Notes: generated by a model not told the origin, from the letters alone. DNA of 16,675 nucleotides from an uncultured bacterium (GCA_905214245.1 CAJMLO010000025.1:1-16675); one strand, 5' to 3'. Numbered from the stretch's first letter, positions 1 through 6,963 are shown. Translations and numbers: made by a program.

Positions 1-1
1 T

Positions 2-442
2 GATTTTAAATTTAATGATAAACCATATTTATATCATATGTTTTGTGAAATTTTTGTAAAAAACAAATTTGGTTGTGATTTTGTAAAAAATTATGATATA
101 ATTATGCCAGTTCCAATGCACAAAATTAAAAAAATGAAAAGAGGATATAATCAGAGTGAATTATTTGCTAAAGGAATTTCAAAAATGCTTGAAATTCCTA
201 TTAGTGTAGATTCATTAATAAAGCAGAAAAATACTCTGATGCAAAGTAGTTTGGGAAAAGACGAAAGAGCCCAAAATGTACAAAATGCATATAAAGTAAT
301 AAATGTGGAAAAAATAGAAAATAAGAAAATATTACTTGTTGATGATATATATACAACAGGAGCTACAATAAAAGAATGCAAAAGAGTTCTAAAGCAAGCA
401 GGAGTAGAAACAATAGGAGTTCTTGTTATTGCAAAAGATTAA
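2..442 (+). CDS. comF: ComF family phosphoribosyltransferase, 5'-truncated by the window edge
   Basis: This is the C-terminal part of a ComF-type phosphoribosyltransferase-fold protein, a family linked to DNA uptake and competence whose biochemical role is poorly defined. The reading frame is open from base 2, and the residues before the first ATG (base 38), including KFNDKPYLYHMF, match the ComF pattern, so the gene begins upstream of the window and ATG 38 is internal. The visible part contains the family block IIMPVPMHKIKKMKRGYNQS and the PRPP-binding loop ILLVDDIYTTGAT near the C-terminus. The zinc-ribbon N-terminus of full-length ComF lies outside the window. It is followed after 16 nt by the KAP-like NTPase gene, so the two may be co-transcribed. 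The family call is firm; involvement in transformation here is inference. Confidence 0.88.
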   Translation, partial: DFKFNDKPYLYHMFCEIFVKNKFGCDFVKNYDIIMPVPMHKIKKMKRGYNQSELFAKGISKMLEIPISVDSLIKQKNTLMQSSLGKDERAQNVQNAYKVINVEKIENKKILLVDDIYTTGATIKECKRVLKQAGVETIGVLVIAKD

Positions 443-458
443 ATGAAGGGAGAAAAGA

Positions 459-2414
459 ATGGAAGATTTAGTTGAAAGCATATTGGATTATATAAGGTCA
501 GACTATACAGACTATGCCATTATGATTAATGGCGAATGGGGAAGCGGAAAGACATACTTTTGGAATCATAAAATACGACCTAAAATTGAGTCGATGCAAT
601 TAAATGGAAAAAGATATACAGCCATATATATGTCTTTATATGGTATTTCAAATTTAGAGGAAATTAGTAAGAAAATATTTATAGAAACCACTCAATTAAT
701 GGATAAAAACTTAAAAAAATATATGGATGCAAGCGGAGTGTCAACAATTCCAGAATATGCTAAAACTGGACTTGATATGGCTAACTTTTTTGGCGTAACT
801 CAAAATGGCGACAGAATCGACTATAAGGAATTCTTTTCAACAGATGATAAAGTTCTATGTTTTGATGATTTGGAAAGAGCAAATGTTGATGTAATTGATA
901 TTTTGGGGTATATAAACAATTTTGTTGAACATGATCATATTAAAACAATTATTATTTGTAATGAAAAAGAATTGTCTACTAAACTTAAAAACAGTAATTT
1001 AGAGATGAAAACATTTATTGCAACTTATCTTCTAGATAAGGAAAATAAACTTAATATAAAAACAGACAAGCCAATGGTTGAAAGAATAAGAGATACTATT
1101 GAATATGTTTTTGATAAGGCAAATGATTATGAAAGAATAAAAGAAAAACTTATTGGAGAGACATTTGAATATGCTCCTGAGTTTAATTATATTATAAACG
1201 GATTATTAATGAGATATGAGAAATATCCTGATTTAATAAGGTTTTTGAGAGAGAATACAGGACTTATTATATCTACTTTTAATAAAAGTGGAACTCGAAA
1301 TTTAAGAATTTTGAAACATTCTTTAACTAATTTTAAAAAAATATTTGACATGGTAAATAAATATTATCCAAATACAAATCATAGGATTTTGCAAACAATG
1401 TTAATTTTTACAATAGCAATTTCATTTGAAATTAAAGCTGGTAAAATAACAAAGGATAAATTTGTAAATATCAGAAATAATGAAGAATATAAGGCAATAC
1501 TTGTTTCTTCAAGAGTATTTATGGATAATCGTCAATTTTACATTAAGGAATTTGATAATAATTATTATTATAATTTTAAAGCAGAATATAGATTCTTTAA
1601 ATTCATTGAGATGTATGTTCGTACACGTATTTTTGATATGAGAACTTTTAAAGAAGATATGGAAGTTATAATAAATACAATAGATACAGATAAATTACCA
1701 GCATGCAAAAGACTTCTTACAGAAGAATATTGGAAAATATCTGATGACCAATTTCCTGGTGTTATCGAGGAAGCACTTGATGATGTTAAAAATGGTAAGG
1801 TTGAACTAATAAATGTTGTTAAACTATATGCATATTTTTCATATTTTGTAAAAAGAGATTTAATTAATTATGATATGAGAACTATAAAAGCTGTATTTTT
1901 AAATGGCATGAATATTGCCTCACTAAGCTCTAGTTATTGTGATAATGTTGAAGAAGAATTATCAAGAATTGCTTTAGAAGAGGATAATTCAGAGGATATG
2001 AAGGAAATATTAAAATACTTTAATAGTATAAATGAAAAACTAAAAGAAAAAATGTATATGGAAAAAGCAGAAGAAATATTTAAATGTATTCCAATGAAAA
2101 TGGAACAATTCTATGATAAGTTTGATAAAGAATGTATGCAAATTCCTATTTTTAAGTATTATGATGTATTCCAGATGTTTCAAAGAATTTCTTGTGCAAC
2201 CAATGAGGATATAGTTACAATAAAAGAGAAATTGCTTGATAGATCAAAAAAATATAGCAAAGAACTTAAAGATGAGCTTCCTAATTTGAAAAAATTAAAG
2301 CAAGTTATGGATGATTATATTGATGGAAAAGAGCCAACGATTAAACTTGTTATGCTTCAAGATTTTGCAGATGAACTTGGCAATATAATAGAAAATTACG
2401 AAAATAATATTTAA
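459..2414 (+). CDS. KAP-like P-loop NTPase, 651 aa, function unknown
   Basis: This is a large predicted cytoplasmic ATPase. A Walker A motif GEWGSGKT lies at residues 25-32 and a Walker B-like strand VLCFDD at 132-137, followed by LER and a strand ending TIIICNE (about 163-169) that fits a sensor position. The GEWGSGKT sequence and the roughly 100-residue gap between motifs suit the KAP group of STAND-like P-loop NTPases, which includes the phage-exclusion protein PifA. The remaining 480 residues are mostly helical, charged and not recognisable. I see no clear membrane insertion of the kind many KAP proteins have; a weak hydrophobic patch LQTMLIFTIAISF lies near residue 310. The start at 459 follows AAGGGA with 8 nt spacing. 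Its position right after comF may mean co-transcription. A role in phage defence is possible from the family, but nothing adjacent supports it. Confidence 0.72.
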   Translation: MEDLVESILDYIRSDYTDYAIMINGEWGSGKTYFWNHKIRPKIESMQLNGKRYTAIYMSLYGISNLEEISKKIFIETTQLMDKNLKKYMDASGVSTIPEYAKTGLDMANFFGVTQNGDRIDYKEFFSTDDKVLCFDDLERANVDVIDILGYINNFVEHDHIKTIIICNEKELSTKLKNSNLEMKTFIATYLLDKENKLNIKTDKPMVERIRDTIEYVFDKANDYERIKEKLIGETFEYAPEFNYIINGLLMRYEKYPDLIRFLRENTGLIISTFNKSGTRNLRILKHSLTNFKKIFDMVNKYYPNTNHRILQTMLIFTIAISFEIKAGKITKDKFVNIRNNEEYKAILVSSRVFMDNRQFYIKEFDNNYYYNFKAEYRFFKFIEMYVRTRIFDMRTFKEDMEVIINTIDTDKLPACKRLLTEEYWKISDDQFPGVIEEALDDVKNGKVELINVVKLYAYFSYFVKRDLINYDMRTIKAVFLNGMNIASLSSSYCDNVEEELSRIALEEDNSEDMKEILKYFNSINEKLKEKMYMEKAEEIFKCIPMKMEQFYDKFDKECMQIPIFKYYDVFQMFQRISCATNEDIVTIKEKLLDRSKKYSKELKDELPNLKKLKQVMDDYIDGKEPTIKLVMLQDFADELGNIIENYENNI

Positions 2415-2431
2415 AACGACATAAATTTTGT

Positions 2432-2460
2432 GAATAAAACTTTCCAAATTAACAATAATA
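2432..2460 (+). promoter_or_regulatory. Candidate sporulation (sigma G/F type) promoter for spoVT
   Basis: GAATA (2432-2436) and AATAATA (2454-2460) are separated by 17 nt. They resemble the forespore sigma-G -35 (GMATR) and -10 (CATNNTA) elements, with A in place of the first C. In Bacillus subtilis spoVT is transcribed by sigma G, which makes the match meaningful, but in such AT-rich DNA chance matches are likely. The -10 sits inside the left arm of the inverted repeat at 2448-2493. Confidence 0.35.
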
Positions 2461-2493
2461 AGAATAGAAAATATTATAATTATTATTGTTAAT
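2448..2493. repeat. Perfect 14-bp inverted repeat upstream of spoVT
   Basis: Left arm ATTAACAATAATAA (2448-2461) and right arm TTATTATTGTTAAT (2480-2493) are perfect reverse complements around an 18-nt spacer. The repeat lies between the stop codon of the KAP-like gene and the GTG of spoVT. The arms contain one G/C pair each and no T-run follows, so a conventional intrinsic terminator is unlikely. A protein-binding operator overlapping the candidate spoVT promoter is the more plausible reading, since AbrB-fold proteins bind AT-rich DNA. Confidence 0.6.
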
Positions 2494-2519
2494 ATAGAAA
2501 ACTAAAAGGAGGGTTAATT

Positions 2520-3074
2520 GTGAAGGCAACGGGTGTAGTTAGAAGAATAGATGACCTCGGGAGAGTTGTTATTCCAAAAGAGATTAGAAAAACTTTAAGG
2601 ATAAAAGAAGGAGATCCACTAGAAATATTTACAGATAAAGAAGGAGAAGTAATACTAAAAAAATATTCTCCGATAGGTGAGCTTTCAGAGTTTGCAACAG
2701 AATATGCTGAAACACTTGCTAAAACAACGGGACATATTGCTTGCATAACAGATAAAGACACTGTAATAGCGGTGTCTGGAGCATCAAAAAAGGAATTTTT
2801 GGAGCAAGGCATAAGTGAAGAGCTTGAAAAATTGCTTGAAGATAAAGAAAATTATACAAGCAAAGAAAACAATGATATTTCTGTACCAATAACAAGAAAT
2901 GACAATAAAGACAGAAAGTTTAATTCACAAGTTGTATATCCAATTATTTCTGATGGAGATGTGATTGGATCTGTAATACTTCTTTCAAAAGATAGTGGAA
3001 CTAAAATGTCTGAGGTAGAGCAAAAAGTAGTTCAATCTGCTGCAAGCTTTTTAGGTAGACAAATGGAAATCTAA
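2520..3074 (+). CDS. spoVT: Stage V sporulation transcriptional regulator SpoVT (AbrB family)
   Basis: SpoVT is a DNA-binding regulator active in the forespore that tunes sigma-G-dependent genes. Residues 1-50 form the AbrB swapped-hairpin domain with the hallmark RRIDDLGRVVIPKEIRKTLR and GDPLEIF. Residues from about 55 onward form the GAF-like domain with ITDKDTVIAVSG and a C-terminal helix. The 184-aa length fits the family, and the extra domain distinguishes it from the much shorter AbrB. The start is GTG at 2520, preceded by a strong AAGGAGGG (2506-2513) with 6 nt spacing. It stands apart from the KAP-like gene upstream (105 nt) and is followed at once by a REP-like palindrome. The presence of this gene argues that the organism forms endospores. 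Confidence 0.95.
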   Translation: MKATGVVRRIDDLGRVVIPKEIRKTLRIKEGDPLEIFTDKEGEVILKKYSPIGELSEFATEYAETLAKTTGHIACITDKDTVIAVSGASKKEFLEQGISEELEKLLEDKENYTSKENNDISVPITRNDNKDRKFNSQVVYPIISDGDVIGSVILLSKDSGTKMSEVEQKVVQSAASFLGRQMEI

Positions 3075-3078
3075 TTTG

Positions 3079-3111
3079 TGGAACTTTTTGAGTCCGTCCC
3101 CAAAAGTTCCA
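3079..3111. repeat. REP-like GC-richer palindrome after spoVT
   Basis: TGGAACTTTT (3079-3088) and AAAAGTTCCA (3102-3111) are perfect 10-bp arms around a 13-nt loop TGAGTCCGTCCCC. The loop read on the minus strand contains GGGGACGGACTC, much richer in GC than its surroundings and resembling the GGGACGG-type extragenic palindromes that recur in Clostridia genomes (recalled, not checked). It begins 4 nt after the spoVT stop and is not followed by a T-run, so it looks like an inserted repeat rather than a standard terminator, although it could stabilise the spoVT mRNA 3' end. Confidence 0.6.
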
Positions 3112-3236
3112 TGTAATACTTCTGTAATATTTTTGTAATAAAAATGTAACAATTGTGCAAAAGCTTGATACGTAAAGGATTTTTGACATTTTTGCTTTAA
3201 AAAAGAAAAATTAAAAAAATAAATTAAAAAAATAAC

Positions 3237-3265
3237 TTGATAAATAAGGATAAATGTAGTATAAA
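3237..3265 (+). promoter_or_regulatory. Sigma-A type promoter for the 74-aa protein gene
   Basis: TTGATA (3237-3242) and TATAAA (3260-3265) have the ideal 17-nt spacing. The predicted transcript start near 3272 leaves a leader of about 37 nt before the ATG at 3309. The interval 3112-3236 upstream is very AT-rich with A- and T-tracts and no further feature I can support. Confidence 0.65.
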
Positions 3266-3308
3266 TAATATTGATAATACTATTTTGCCACAAAGGAGGA
3301 AGTAAAGT

Positions 3309-3533
3309 ATGGAAAATAAATCAGGATTACCATCAGAAGTTAGTATTTGGTCAAAAATAAGAAGTTTCTTATTTAAAGAAATCGAGATTACAGATGTTGA
3401 GCTTTCTTTAACACCAAAGCAAGAAAAAGTATTCCAAGAAGTACATGATTTCTGGAATCAAGAAATTACAGCTCAAAAAGTAAAAGACTTTTTATTCCAA
3501 CCAATAGAAATTACAGATGATATTGAATTGTAA
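3309..3533 (+). CDS. Small acidic protein with a duplicated FLFxxIEITD motif, unknown function
   Basis: This is a 74-residue protein I do not recognise. It is a real gene by context: a promoter at 3237-3265, a perfect AAAGGAGGA (3292-3300) 8 nt before the ATG, and an intrinsic terminator 22 nt after the stop. Two copies of one motif lie about 41 residues apart: FLFKEIEITDVEL at residues 20-32 and FLFQPIEITDDIEL at 61-74, the second ending the protein. Each copy is preceded by a short basic-amphipathic stretch (KIRS, QKVKD). The linker between them (SLTPKQEKVFQEVHDFWNQE) reads as an amphipathic helix. There is no signal peptide or membrane segment, and the net charge is negative. The strong signals suggest a well-expressed small protein; the repeat suggests two equivalent binding surfaces, which is inference. 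Confidence 0.82.
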   Translation: MENKSGLPSEVSIWSKIRSFLFKEIEITDVELSLTPKQEKVFQEVHDFWNQEITAQKVKDFLFQPIEITDDIEL

Positions 3534-3554
3534 TATTAAATTATGAAAAACACT

Positions 3555-3590
3555 AAAAATCACATTAGTTTATACTAGTGTGATTTTTTA
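3555..3590 (+). terminator. Intrinsic terminator after the 74-aa protein gene
   Basis: The arms 3555-3569 and 3574-3588 form a 15-bp stem with one G-T pair around the loop TTAT. The core is ATCACATTAGT / ACTAGTGTGAT and the 3' side runs into TTTTTT. It separates the small gene from the glycolytic promoter. Confidence 0.85.
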
Positions 3591-3601
3591 TGCATTAAGT
3601 A

Positions 3602-3630
3602 TTGAAATATCGTCATTTTTGATATAAAAT
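3602..3630 (+). promoter_or_regulatory. Sigma-A type promoter of the glycolytic operon
   Basis: TTGAAA (3602-3607) and TAAAAT (3625-3630) are spaced 17 nt apart. An overlapping TATAAA at 3623-3628 would give 15 nt. The predicted start is near 3637, inside the palindrome at 3636-3655. The leader to the gap ATG is about 57 nt. No other promoter of similar quality is seen before any downstream gene of the cluster. Confidence 0.6.
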
Positions 3631-3635
3631 TAGGG

Positions 3636-3668
3636 TGTTTAGGTAATACTAAACATATAAATGTTTTA
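3636..3668 (+). promoter_or_regulatory. Candidate operator: three TGTTTA-type half-sites at the gap transcription start
   Basis: TGTTTAG (3636-3642) and CTAAACA (3649-3655) are a perfect 7-bp inverted repeat with a 6-nt spacer. The second arm also pairs with a third element: AAACAT (3651-3656) and ATGTTT (3661-3666) form a second inverted repeat with 4 nt between. The sites overlap the predicted +1 region, a typical position for a repressor. They do not match the operator consensus I know for Rex, CcpA or CggR. In RNA the middle arm could pair with only one partner at a time. Confidence 0.45.
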
Positions 3669-3693
3669 AAAGCATAAAAAGGAGGAATTTAAT

Positions 3694-4695
3694 ATGTCAA
3701 TAAGAATAGGAATTAATGGGTTTGGAAGAATTGGAAACTTAGCTTTTCAAGCTGCATTATCAAGAGAGGGAGTAGAAGTTGTAGCTATAAATGATCCGTT
3801 CATAGCAGCAGATTATATGGCTTATATGGTAAAATATGATACAGTACATGGAAAATTTGAAGGAGAAATATCTTCTGAAGATGGAAAATTAATTGTAAAT
3901 GGAAAAGAAATAAAAGTTTACAATGAAATGGATCCAAAAAATATTCCATGGGGAAAAGATGGAGTAGATTATGTTCTTGAATGTTCAGGAGTATTTACTA
4001 CAATTGAAAAAGCAAATGCACATATAGAAGCAGGAGCAAAAAAAGTTATTATTTCTGCACCATCAAAAGATGCTCCTATGTTTGTAATGGGAGTTAACAA
4101 TGATGAATACAAACCAGAAATGAATATTATTTCAAATGCATCATGTACAACGAACTGTTTAGCACCACTTGCAAAAGTTATAAATGATAACTTTGGAATT
4201 AAAGATGGTTTAATGACAACAGTTCATAGTATTACAGCAACACAAAAAACAGTAGATGGAGCATCTAAAAAAGATTGGAGAGGTGGAAGAGCTGCAAGTG
4301 CCAATATTATTCCATCAACAACAGGAGCTGCAAAAGCAGTTGGAAAAGTAATACCATCGTTAAATGGAAAATTAACAGGTATGGCATTTAGAGTACCAAC
4401 AGTTGATGTTTCTGTAGTTGACTTAACTTGTAACTTAGATAAACCTGCAACATATGAAGAAATATGTGAAGCTATAAAAAGAGCATCAGAGAATGAAATG
4501 AAAGGAATTATCGAATATGTTTCTGATCCTGTAGTTTCATCAGATTTTGTACATGATCCTCATACATCAATATTTGATAGTACAGCAGGAATTGCCTTAA
4601 CAGATACATTTGTTAAATTAGTTGCATGGTATGACAATGAATGGGGTTATTCAAATAAATTAGTTGACCTTGCTATATATGTAGCAAATAAATAG
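3694..4695 (+). CDS. gap: Glyceraldehyde-3-phosphate dehydrogenase, GapA/eukaryote-like type
   Basis: This enzyme oxidises and phosphorylates glyceraldehyde 3-phosphate to 1,3-bisphosphoglycerate with NAD+ in the cytoplasm. The Rossmann motif INGFGRIG lies at residues 7-14, the cofactor-strand end VAINDP at 30-35, the catalytic cysteine is Cys151 in SNASCTTNC and its partner is His178 in TTVHSITATQ. The C-terminal WYDNEWGYSNK is complete and the 333-aa length is standard. Details such as AINDPFI..DYMAYMVKYD.VHGKF, APMFVMGVN and HSITATQKTVDG resemble the E. coli GapA and animal GAPDH type, not the type usual in Clostridium and Streptococcus (AINDLTD..MLAHL, HAYTNDQ). AAGGAGGA precedes the ATG at about 7 nt. 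It opens the glycolytic cluster; its stop overlaps the ribosome-binding site of the DUF1653 gene. Confidence 0.97.
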   Translation: MSIRIGINGFGRIGNLAFQAALSREGVEVVAINDPFIAADYMAYMVKYDTVHGKFEGEISSEDGKLIVNGKEIKVYNEMDPKNIPWGKDGVDYVLECSGVFTTIEKANAHIEAGAKKVIISAPSKDAPMFVMGVNNDEYKPEMNIISNASCTTNCLAPLAKVINDNFGIKDGLMTTVHSITATQKTVDGASKKDWRGGRAASANIIPSTTGAAKAVGKVIPSLNGKLTGMAFRVPTVDVSVVDLTCNLDKPATYEEICEAIKRASENEMKGIIEYVSDPVVSSDFVHDPHTSIFDSTAGIALTDTFVKLVAWYDNEWGYSNKLVDLAIYVANK

Positions 4696-4704
4696 GAGGA
4701 TATT

Positions 4705-4965
4705 ATGAGAGAGCTAAAAATACATGGAATATATAGACATTTTAAAGGTGATTTATATATTGTAGAAGATGTGGCAATTCATAGTGAAACAAAAGAAAAA
4801 TATGTAGTTTATCGTGCACTATATGGAGATAATTTGTGCTATATAAGACCATATGATATGTTTATGTCAGAAGTTGATAGAAACAAATATCCAAATGCAG
4901 AACAAAAATACAGATTTGAACTTAAAGAAGTGCAAAGTATAAAAGATAAATTTGAAGGGAAGTAG
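4705..4965 (+). CDS. DUF1653 domain protein, 86 aa
   Basis: This small cytoplasmic protein belongs to the DUF1653 family of unknown function. The family pattern is visible from residue 8: GIYRHFKGDLYIVEDVAIHS, then VVYRALYGDNLCYIRP and a closing MFMSEVDR followed by KYRFE. The core of the domain takes up most of the chain; there is no membrane segment or signal peptide. AGGAGGA (4694-4700) overlaps the gap stop codon, and the gene ends 1-4 nt before the pgk start, so it is embedded in the operon and translation is probably coupled. DUF1653 genes often occur alone; lying between gap and pgk is unusual to my knowledge. Whether it has any tie to glycolysis is unknown. Confidence 0.85.
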   Translation: MRELKIHGIYRHFKGDLYIVEDVAIHSETKEKYVVYRALYGDNLCYIRPYDMFMSEVDRNKYPNAEQKYRFELKEVQSIKDKFEGK

Positions 4966-4969
4966 AATG

Positions 4970-6166
4970 ATGAATAAAAAGACTGTTAAAGATATTGATG
5001 TTAATGGTAAAAAAGTTTTAGTCAGATGTGACTTTAATGTGCCACTTGATGAAAACCTAAATATAACAGATGATACAAGAATAACAGCAGCACTACCAAC
5101 AATCAAATATTTAATGGAAAATGGTGCAAAAGTTATTTTGTGTTCTCACCTTGGAAGACCAAAGGGAGAAGTAAATGAAAAATATTCATTAAAACCTGTA
5201 TCAAAAAGATTAAGCGAGCTTCTTAATACTGATGTGAAATTTGCAACAGATATTGTTGGAGATAGTGCAAAAAGTATGGTTGATAGCTTAGAAGATGGAG
5301 AAGTAGGCTTACTTGAAAATGTAAGATTTGATCCAAGAGAAGAAAAAAATGATGAAGTTTTGTCAAAAGAACTTGCAAGCCTTTGTGATGGAATATATGT
5401 AAATGATGCATTTGGAACAGCACATAGAGCTCATAGTTCAACAGAAGGCGTATCTCATTTTGTTAAGGAAGCTGTTGCAGGATTTTTAATGCAAAAGGAA
5501 ATTGAGTTTTTAAGTGGAACACTAGAAAATCCTAAAAAACCTTTTGTTGCAATTTTAGGTGGAGCAAAGGTTTCAGATAAAATTGGAGTTATAGAAAATT
5601 TACTTGAAAAAGTTGATAAAATTTTAATCGGCGGAGGAATGGCATTTACATTTTTAAAAGCTCAAGGCTTTGAAATTGGAAAATCAATTTGTGAAGATGA
5701 TAAATTAGAAGAAGCAAATAATATTCTAAAAAAAGCTGAAGAAAAAAATATAAAAATAGTCCTTCCAAAAGATGTCCATGTTGCAAAAGAATATTCAAAT
5801 GATTCTGAAGATAAAATAGTACAAACAGCTAATATTCCAGTTGATTTTGAAGGAATGGACATTGGGCTTAAAACAATTGAAACATTCATAGATGAGCTTG
5901 AAGGGGCAAAAACAATTTTATGGAATGGACCTTTAGGAGTATGTGAATTTGATAAATTTAGAATTGGAACTGAAAAAATTGCCGAGTCTATATCTAAAAA
6001 TAGAGAAGCAATTAGCATTGTTGGCGGTGGAGATTCTGTTGCAGCAATAAAAAAATTGGGACTTGAAGATAATTTTTCACATATTTCAACAGGAGGCGGA
6101 GCATCACTTGAACTATTAGAAGGAAAGGCTTTGCCAGGACTTGTTTGCTTAACAGATAAAAACTAA
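4970..6166 (+). CDS. pgk: Phosphoglycerate kinase
   Basis: This enzyme transfers phosphate from 1,3-bisphosphoglycerate to ADP, the first ATP-yielding step of lower glycolysis. With the start at 4970 the protein is 398 aa, as usual. The substrate-binding N-domain shows VLVRCDFNVP (Asp21, Asn23) and SHLGRPKGE (His60, Arg63). The nucleotide domain shows ILGGAKVSDKIGV, the glycine-rich IVGGGDSVAA (Gly352-Asp355) and STGGGASLELLEG. Two adjacent ATGs, 4967 and 4970, both suit the AAGGGA at 4955-4960 (6 or 9 nt spacing). I chose 4970 because the product then begins MNKKTVKD like other family members. A TTG at 4952 would also be in frame but lies inside the DUF1653 gene before the ribosome-binding site. 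Confidence 0.96.
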   Translation: MNKKTVKDIDVNGKKVLVRCDFNVPLDENLNITDDTRITAALPTIKYLMENGAKVILCSHLGRPKGEVNEKYSLKPVSKRLSELLNTDVKFATDIVGDSAKSMVDSLEDGEVGLLENVRFDPREEKNDEVLSKELASLCDGIYVNDAFGTAHRAHSSTEGVSHFVKEAVAGFLMQKEIEFLSGTLENPKKPFVAILGGAKVSDKIGVIENLLEKVDKILIGGGMAFTFLKAQGFEIGKSICEDDKLEEANNILKKAEEKNIKIVLPKDVHVAKEYSNDSEDKIVQTANIPVDFEGMDIGLKTIETFIDELEGAKTILWNGPLGVCEFDKFRIGTEKIAESISKNREAISIVGGGDSVAAIKKLGLEDNFSHISTGGGASLELLEGKALPGLVCLTDKN

Positions 6167-6187
6167 AAAATAGAAAGGTGTTTTGAT

Positions 6188-6940
6188 ATGAGAAAAAAAG
6201 TAATTGCAGGCAACTGGAAAATGAATATGCTTCCAGACGAAACAATTAAAATGATTGAAGAGCTAGCACCTTTAGTAGAAGGTGCGCAAAGTGAAGTAAT
6301 ACTTTGCGTGCCTTTTACTGACCTGTTTTATGCTCTTTTGACTGCTCAAAATACAAATATAAAAATAGGAGCACAAAATATGCATTGGGAGGAAAATGGT
6401 GCATATACAGGAGAGGTATCTGCAAAGATGCTTAAATCAATAGGTGTAGAATATGTAATACTTGGTCATTCTGAAAGAAGGCAGTATTTTAATGAAACAG
6501 ATGAAACAGTTAATAAAAAATTAAAAAAGGCATTTGAAGTAGGCTTAAATCCAATTCTTTGTGTTGGTGAAACTTTAGAAGAAAGAGAAGCAGAAAAGGC
6601 AAATGAAATTGTGACAAACCAAATAAGAAAAGCATTTGAAGGGATAACAAATGTGCAAGCTACAAAAACAATTATTGCATATGAGCCAATCTGGGCAATT
6701 GGAACAGGAAAAACAGCTACAGCAGAAGATGCAAATAATATGATTTGCAATATTCGACAAGAAATGTCAAATTTGTATGGACAAATGACAGCTCAAAGAG
6801 TTATAATACAATATGGCGGAAGTGTAAAAGCTTCTAACTGTAAAGAACTATTTAGTACATCTGATATAGATGGTGCCCTAGTTGGAGGAGCAAGTTTGAA
6901 TGCAGATGAATTTGCTAAAATAGTAAATTATGATATATAA
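6188..6940 (+). CDS. tpiA: Triosephosphate isomerase
   Basis: This TIM-barrel enzyme interconverts dihydroxyacetone phosphate and glyceraldehyde 3-phosphate. All catalytic residues are visible: Lys11 in AGNWKMN, His94 in ILGHSERR and Glu166 in AYEPIWAIGTG. The phosphate-gripping YGGSVK (209-214) and the C-terminal GALVGGASL are present. The 250-aa length is normal. The ATG at 6188 follows GAAAGGTG (6173-6180). It lies 21 nt after pgk and 23 nt before gpmI, so it reads as part of the same transcript. Confidence 0.97.
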   Translation: MRKKVIAGNWKMNMLPDETIKMIEELAPLVEGAQSEVILCVPFTDLFYALLTAQNTNIKIGAQNMHWEENGAYTGEVSAKMLKSIGVEYVILGHSERRQYFNETDETVNKKLKKAFEVGLNPILCVGETLEEREAEKANEIVTNQIRKAFEGITNVQATKTIIAYEPIWAIGTGKTATAEDANNMICNIRQEMSNLYGQMTAQRVIIQYGGSVKASNCKELFSTSDIDGALVGGASLNADEFAKIVNYDI

Positions 6941-6963
6941 AAAGAAAAGAGGCTAGATGAGAA

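Noticed and set aside
38..442. ATG at 38 as the start of the ComF gene
   Set aside because: The frame is open to the window edge and residues before this Met match the ComF family, so the gene starts upstream.
2448..2493. Inverted repeat as an intrinsic terminator of the KAP-like gene
   Set aside because: The stem is almost pure A/T with an 18-nt loop and no T-run on the plus strand.
3112..3236. TTGACA at 3184-3189 as a second promoter for the 74-aa gene
   Set aside because: No acceptable -10 follows at 16-18 nt, whereas 3237-3265 has both boxes at 17 nt.
3636..3668. Rex, CcpA or CggR operator upstream of gap
   Set aside because: The half-site TGTTTAG/CTAAACA does not fit the consensus known for those regulators.
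4952..4969. TTG at 4952 as the pgk start
   Set aside because: It precedes the ribosome-binding site AAGGGA and adds residues not found in the family.
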